This document shows positions 60,108 through 64,000 of a DNA stretch of 64,000 nucleotides, one piece after another. The position numbers were made by a program, and so were the translations under genes. Source of the stretch: Ruminococcus flavefaciens AE3010 (GTDB lineage: Bacteria; Bacillota; Clostridia; Oscillospirales; Ruminococcaceae). Positions within the stretch are counted from its first letter, which is position 1; each line of letters opens with the position of its first letter. The notes under the pieces are model-generated. The model searched no databases. It saw nothing but the letters and a program-made list of their open reading frames with translations, and had not been told where the DNA came from. Where the stretch lies: assembly GCF_000526795.1 (NCBI RefSeq), contig NZ_JAGT01000001.1, positions 328,501 through 392,500 on the forward strand, read 5' to 3'.

Positions 60108-61334
60108 ATGTATAGTAAAAAAAGAGTCGTTGCAATGCTCCTTGCAGGCGGTCAGGGCAGCAGACTTTATGCACTGACTAAAAATGTAGCTAAGCCCGCA
60201 GTTCCATACGGCGGCAAATATCGCCTTATAGATTTCCCTCTCTCAAACTGTACCAACTCAGGTATAGACACAGTGGGCGTTCTCACACAGTACCAGCCCC
60301 TTGTACTGAACGAGTACATCGGCAACGGTCAGCCGTGGGATCTTGATAAAATGAACGGCGGAGTCCACGTGCTCCCGCCGTATGAGACACAGGCAGGCGC
60401 TTCGTGGTACGAGGGTACCGCAAACGCAATATACCAGAATATACGCTTTATCGAGCGTTATGACCCCGAGTACGTTGTAGTTCTCGGCGGTGACCACATA
60501 TATAAGATGGATTACTCAAAGATGGTTGATTTCCACGTTGAGAACGACGCGGACTGCACTATCTCGGTCATAGATGTTCCGAAAGCTGAGGCTTCACGTT
60601 TCGGTATCATGATATGCGACGAGCAGAAGCAGGTAACAGACTTCGTAGAGAAGCCCAAGGAGCCCAAGTCTACTCTTGCGTCAATGGGTATTTATGTATT
60701 CAGCTGGGCAAAGCTGAAAAAGTATCTCATCGACAATGAAAATGAAGCCAATGCAAAGCGTGAGAAGGGGGAGCCGTGGTCAAAGGACTTCGGCAAGGAC
60801 ATCATCACATCAATGCTCCGCGACAAGCAGAGACTCTTTGCATACGAGTTTGAAGGCTACTGGAAGGACGTAGGAACTCTCGATTCACTATGGGAGGCTA
60901 ATATGGATCTTCTCAGTCCAAGCGTTCCTCTCGATCTTTACGATCCCAACTGGAAGATATATTCACGAAACAACAACTATCCTCCTCAGTATGTAGGCGA
61001 CAATGCCTGCATAGAGAACTCAATGATATCTGAGGGAAGCACTATCGACGGAACAGTCGATTTCTCCATACTTTTCTCAGGTGTTACCGTAGAGCCCGGT
61101 GCTGTTGTAAACTACAGCATCATCATGCCCGGTACGGTGATCAAATCGGGAGCAGTTGTTGAGTATGCCATCGTCGGAAGCGACAGCGTTATAGAAAGTC
61201 ACGCACGTATCGGTTCAAGTCCCGAATCTGTGGACAACAGATCAGACTGGGGGATTGCCGTTGTCGGACATAACGTTACTGTTTCGGAAAACAAGGTCGT
61301 TGAGCCGAAACAGATAATCGGCGAAAAGATCTGA
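60108..61334 (+). CDS. glgC: glucose-1-phosphate adenylyltransferase, catalytic subunit GlgC
   Basis: 408 residues, GGAGG before ATG 60108. It makes ADP-glucose, the committed step to glycogen. Marks: [68 protein letters not shown], and [19 protein letters not shown]. The C-terminal beta-helix is present. Pairs with GlgD encoded next. Confidence 0.97.
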   Translation: MYSKKRVVAMLLAGGQGSRLYALTKNVAKPAVPYGGKYRLIDFPLSNCTNSGIDTVGVLTQYQPLVLNEYIGNGQPWDLDKMNGGVHVLPPYETQAGASWYEGTANAIYQNIRFIERYDPEYVVVLGGDHIYKMDYSKMVDFHVENDADCTISVIDVPKAEASRFGIMICDEQKQVTDFVEKPKEPKSTLASMGIYVFSWAKLKKYLIDNENEANAKREKGEPWSKDFGKDIITSMLRDKQRLFAYEFEGYWKDVGTLDSLWEANMDLLSPSVPLDLYDPNWKIYSRNNNYPPQYVGDNACIENSMISEGSTIDGTVDFSILFSGVTVEPGAVVNYSIIMPGTVIKSGAVVEYAIVGSDSVIESHARIGSSPESVDNRSDWGIAVVGHNVTVSENKVVEPKQIIGEKI

Positions 61335-61348
61335 CGGAGGAATGTACT

Positions 61349-62470
61349 ATGAGTGTTAATTATAATGTTTTGGGACTTGTCTTTGCAAGTATGCATGATT
61401 CATATGTCAGCGAGCTGACAAAACAGAGAACAATGGGTTCAATACCTTTCGGGGGACGTTATCGCCTTATCGACTTCCCGTTATCGAGCTTTGTTAATTC
61501 GGGAGTTACAGAGGTAGGCGTTATTACGAAATCGAATTACGGTTCACTCCTTGATCATCTCGGATCAGGACGTGACTGGGATCTTGCCCGTAAAAAGGGC
61601 GGACTTCATCTCCTGCCGCCTTACAGCCATACGAGCAGCATCTACAAGGGCAGACTTGACGCCCTGAATAATATCTGGAGATACGTTGAACATTCAAATG
61701 CAAAGTATGTTATTATGTCCAACTGTGATGTGGTAACAATGATAAACTTCAATCCCGTGCTGAAACAGCACAAGGAAACGGAAGCTGATATAACCCTTAT
61801 CTACAGCAGAGGATACTACAGCTGCGAAAAGAACAACTGCGCTACAGTTCTGGAGTTCGACGAGGAGAACCGTCTCAAGGATACACTGGTCGATCCTCAG
61901 ATCTCGGGCGAGTGCAATCTCTGGCTGGAAATGTGTATCATCACAAAGGACTTCCTTAAGAAGATAGTTGCTGATGCTGCAAGCAGAAATCAGTACAGCT
62001 TTACACGTGAGATACTTCAGGCGAAGAAGGACGAGTTCAAGATAATGGGCTATAAGCATGACGGCTTCTTCACAAGGATAGACAGCATTCAGAACTATTA
62101 CAATTCAAGCAGACTTCTGCTTGAAACCGAAAAGAGAAATGCTCTTTTCACAAAGGGAATGCCTGTTCTTACAAAGATAGGAGACAACGGTCCCGTTAAG
62201 TACGGTCTGGAGTCCAACATCAAGGATTCCCTTATTGCAGACGGCTGTATAGTTGAGGGGACTGTTATAAACTCTATCCTTTTCAGAGGAGTAAGAGTAG
62301 GCAAGGACTCAGTAGTAAAGGATTGTGTTCTGTTCCAGGGCACAAAGGTAGGTACGAGCTGCAGCATCTCATCGGTCATCACCGATAAGAATGTTGAGAT
62401 AAGCAACGATAAGGTGCTTACGGGCTCGGAAACATACCCGCTGTATATTGGAAAAGGCGGTAAGATCTGA
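61349..62470 (+). CDS. glgD: GlgD, regulatory subunit of ADP-glucose pyrophosphorylase
   Basis: 373 residues, GGAGG before ATG 61349. Homologous to GlgC ([20 protein letters not shown]) but the nucleotide-binding N-terminus is degenerate (LGLVFASMHDSYVSELTKQR) and catalytic residues are lost (YVIMSNCDVVTMINF replaces the GGDH block). In Firmicutes GlgD forms a heterotetramer with GlgC and raises its activity. Gap of 14 bases after glgC. Confidence 0.95.
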   Translation: MSVNYNVLGLVFASMHDSYVSELTKQRTMGSIPFGGRYRLIDFPLSSFVNSGVTEVGVITKSNYGSLLDHLGSGRDWDLARKKGGLHLLPPYSHTSSIYKGRLDALNNIWRYVEHSNAKYVIMSNCDVVTMINFNPVLKQHKETEADITLIYSRGYYSCEKNNCATVLEFDEENRLKDTLVDPQISGECNLWLEMCIITKDFLKKIVADAASRNQYSFTREILQAKKDEFKIMGYKHDGFFTRIDSIQNYYNSSRLLLETEKRNALFTKGMPVLTKIGDNGPVKYGLESNIKDSLIADGCIVEGTVINSILFRGVRVGKDSVVKDCVLFQGTKVGTSCSISSVITDKNVEISNDKVLTGSETYPLYIGKGGKI

Positions 62471-62485
62471 CGGCGGTGATCAAAT

Positions 62486-63907
62486 ATGAAAATACTTTTT
62501 GCTGCCAGTGAGGCTGTGCCATTTGCAGCCTCAGGCGGTCTTGCAGATGTTGTAGGTTCTCTTCCCAAGGCAATAAAGTCAAAGAGACATGATTGCAGGG
62601 TTGTCATACCACTTTATAAGTCCATAAGTGCAGAGCTGCGCGAGAAAATGGTATTCCTTACCAATATAACCGTAGATGTTTCGTGGCGCAAGCAGTACTG
62701 CGGCATATTTATGACTATCAAGGACGGTATAACCTACTACTTCATCGATAATGAGTACTACTATTCAAGAGACGGTCTTTACGGCTTCTATGACGACTGC
62801 GAGAGATTCGTTTTCTTTGACAGGGCAGTGCTTGAAATGCTGAAGTACATCAAATTCACTCCAGACATAATCAATTGCAACGATTGGCAGACTGCCCTCA
62901 TACCCGTATATTATAATGTTTATTATAAATATCAGCAGGGCTATGACGGCATCAAGACAGTTTACACTATCCATAACATCGAATATCAGGGTAAGTACGG
63001 AAAGGAAGTCCTCAGCGAACTCATGGGTATCCCTATGTATAACGCAGGACTTATCGAGTATGACGGCTATGTAAATATGATGAAGGGTGCTATCGAGACC
63101 TGTGACATGATAACTACGGTCAGTCCCAGCTATGCGTGGGAGATACTTGATCCGTGGTATGCACACGGTCTTGACAGGATTCTTGTCACAAAGCAGTATA
63201 AGCTCCGCGGCATCATGAACGGCATTGATATAAAGCTGTATGATCCCGAAAAGGACAAGTACATAGCAGCTAACTACTCATCAAAGAAGCAGGCAGGCAA
63301 GGCGAAGTGCAAGGAGGCTCTTATTGAGGAGCTGGGACTTGCAAAGGGCGACGAACCAATAATCGGTATCGTTTCACGATTTGTAAGACATAAGGGCATC
63401 GACCTTATACGCTGTGTCTTTGAAGAGATGATACATGACGGTATAAAGTTTGCTATTCTCGGAAACGGCGAGAAAATATATGAGGATTTCTTTACGGAAA
63501 TGGCTGTGCGCTATCCCGAAAGAGTGTCGGTAACGATCGGCTTTATTCCCGAACTTTCTCACAGGATATATGCAGGCTCGGATATGTTCCTCATGCCGTC
63601 TCAGAGTGAGCCCTGCGGACTTGCACAGATGATAGCGATGCGCTACGGAGCGATCCCTATAGTGCGCGAAACAGGCGGCCTCCGCGATTCAGTCCGTGAT
63701 AACGGCGGTGAAAACGGCAACGGGTATACCTTTAAGACCTATAATGCCAACGATATGCTTGACGCTGTAAAGCGTGCGTGGAACGACTATAATGATAAGT
63801 CCGAATGGGAAGAGCTCATGGAGCGCGCCATGGAATGTGACCACAGCTGGTCGGCTTCTGCGGAAGAGTATATTGAGACATATAAGTCGCTTCTTGCAAA
63901 TAAGTAA
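62486..63907 (+). CDS. glgA: glycogen synthase GlgA (GT5)
   Basis: 473 residues. Transfers glucose from ADP-glucose to the growing chain. Marks: MKILFAASEAVPFAASGGLA (the usual Lys of the KxGGL motif is Ala here), DIINCNDWQTALIPVY, TIHNIEYQGKYG, GIVSRFVRHKGIDLI, and the catalytic MPSQSEPCGLAQMIAMRYG. Gap of 15 bases after glgD. The ribosome site (GGCGGTGA) is weaker than those of the other glg genes. The gene is complete. Confidence 0.96.
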   Translation: MKILFAASEAVPFAASGGLADVVGSLPKAIKSKRHDCRVVIPLYKSISAELREKMVFLTNITVDVSWRKQYCGIFMTIKDGITYYFIDNEYYYSRDGLYGFYDDCERFVFFDRAVLEMLKYIKFTPDIINCNDWQTALIPVYYNVYYKYQQGYDGIKTVYTIHNIEYQGKYGKEVLSELMGIPMYNAGLIEYDGYVNMMKGAIETCDMITTVSPSYAWEILDPWYAHGLDRILVTKQYKLRGIMNGIDIKLYDPEKDKYIAANYSSKKQAGKAKCKEALIEELGLAKGDEPIIGIVSRFVRHKGIDLIRCVFEEMIHDGIKFAILGNGEKIYEDFFTEMAVRYPERVSVTIGFIPELSHRIYAGSDMFLMPSQSEPCGLAQMIAMRYGAIPIVRETGGLRDSVRDNGGENGNGYTFKTYNANDMLDAVKRAWNDYNDKSEWEELMERAMECDHSWSASAEEYIETYKSLLANK

Positions 63908-63940
63908 ATCGAGCGCACGCGGATAAAATGAAAATTTATA

Positions 63941-63970
63941 GCCCGAGAGCGGCTAAAGCTGCTTTCGGGC
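63941..63970 (+). terminator. stem-loop after the glycogen operon
   Basis: GCCCGAGAGC with GCTTTCGGGC (one G-U) and inner pairs. It is not followed by a T run, so a weak terminator or processing hairpin. GGAG and an ATG at 63998 at the window edge may begin another gene. Confidence 0.6.
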
Positions 63971-64000
63971 TAAACTATACATTTGGAGCAACAGTCTATG

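Overview
The window looks like chromosomal DNA of a cellulosome-forming rumen or gut Ruminococcus, closest in style to Ruminococcus flavefaciens. The reasons are seven secreted proteins with dockerin modules (duplicated DxNxDG-type calcium loops), Thr-rich linkers, a GH11 xylanase with long Asn/Gln/Trp repeat linkers and a GH16 module, a GH11-CBM22-GH10-dockerin-CE1 enzyme, a membrane-anchored GH9, and a glgBCDA glycogen operon typical of Clostridia. The species is inferred; no marker gene here proves it.

Layout. 1-731: an ECF sigma factor and the start of its membrane partner. 941-29970: the cellulosome region. It holds a CotH/lamin-tail dockerin protein, a CE1-dockerin-CBM22-SGNH esterase, an SGNH-dockerin protein translationally coupled to an ANL ligase, GH11-dockerin-GH16, a GntR/ABC transporter operon, a dockerin protein with three copies of a PrcB-like module, GH11-CBM22-GH10-dockerin-CE1, a GNAT gene and a giant leucine-rich-repeat dockerin protein. 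30137-33399: an AlbA_2-only protein, a second ECF sigma/membrane pair, and phosphate acetyltransferase.

33600-39748 (minus strand) is the most striking unit. A strong promoter and a compact cobalamin riboswitch with a terminator precede five tightly packed genes: a sortase-anchored DUF4430-like protein; a membrane protein joining an alpha/alpha-barrel-like domain to a DUF4430 (transcobalamin-like) domain, the same domain pair as animal intrinsic factor; and a complete ECF transporter (EcfT, fused EcfA-EcfA', S component). I read it as a surface capture and import system for vitamin B12. Corrinoid genes cbiG and two cobU-like genes lie at 53-55 kb.

39805-45818: cupin, tRNA-Arg(CCU), Nudix protein, a Thr/Gly-rich membrane protein, the GH9 cellulase and a guanylate kinase-like gene. 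45864-55325: a plus-strand run with a nucleotide-sugar dehydratase, MscS channel, metallophosphoesterase, two flavoproteins, rsmA and the corrinoid genes. 55465-57696: a SpoIIE-like protein. 57945-63907: glgB-glgC-glgD-glgA, with an odd histone-like Lys/Ala tail on GlgB.

Promoters matching TTGACA-17-TATAAT and stem-loop terminators mark most unit boundaries. I saw no transposase, phage gene, CRISPR array or rRNA. Two copies of a 91-bp element (32293 and 40241) and long in-gene tandem repeats are the notable repeats.
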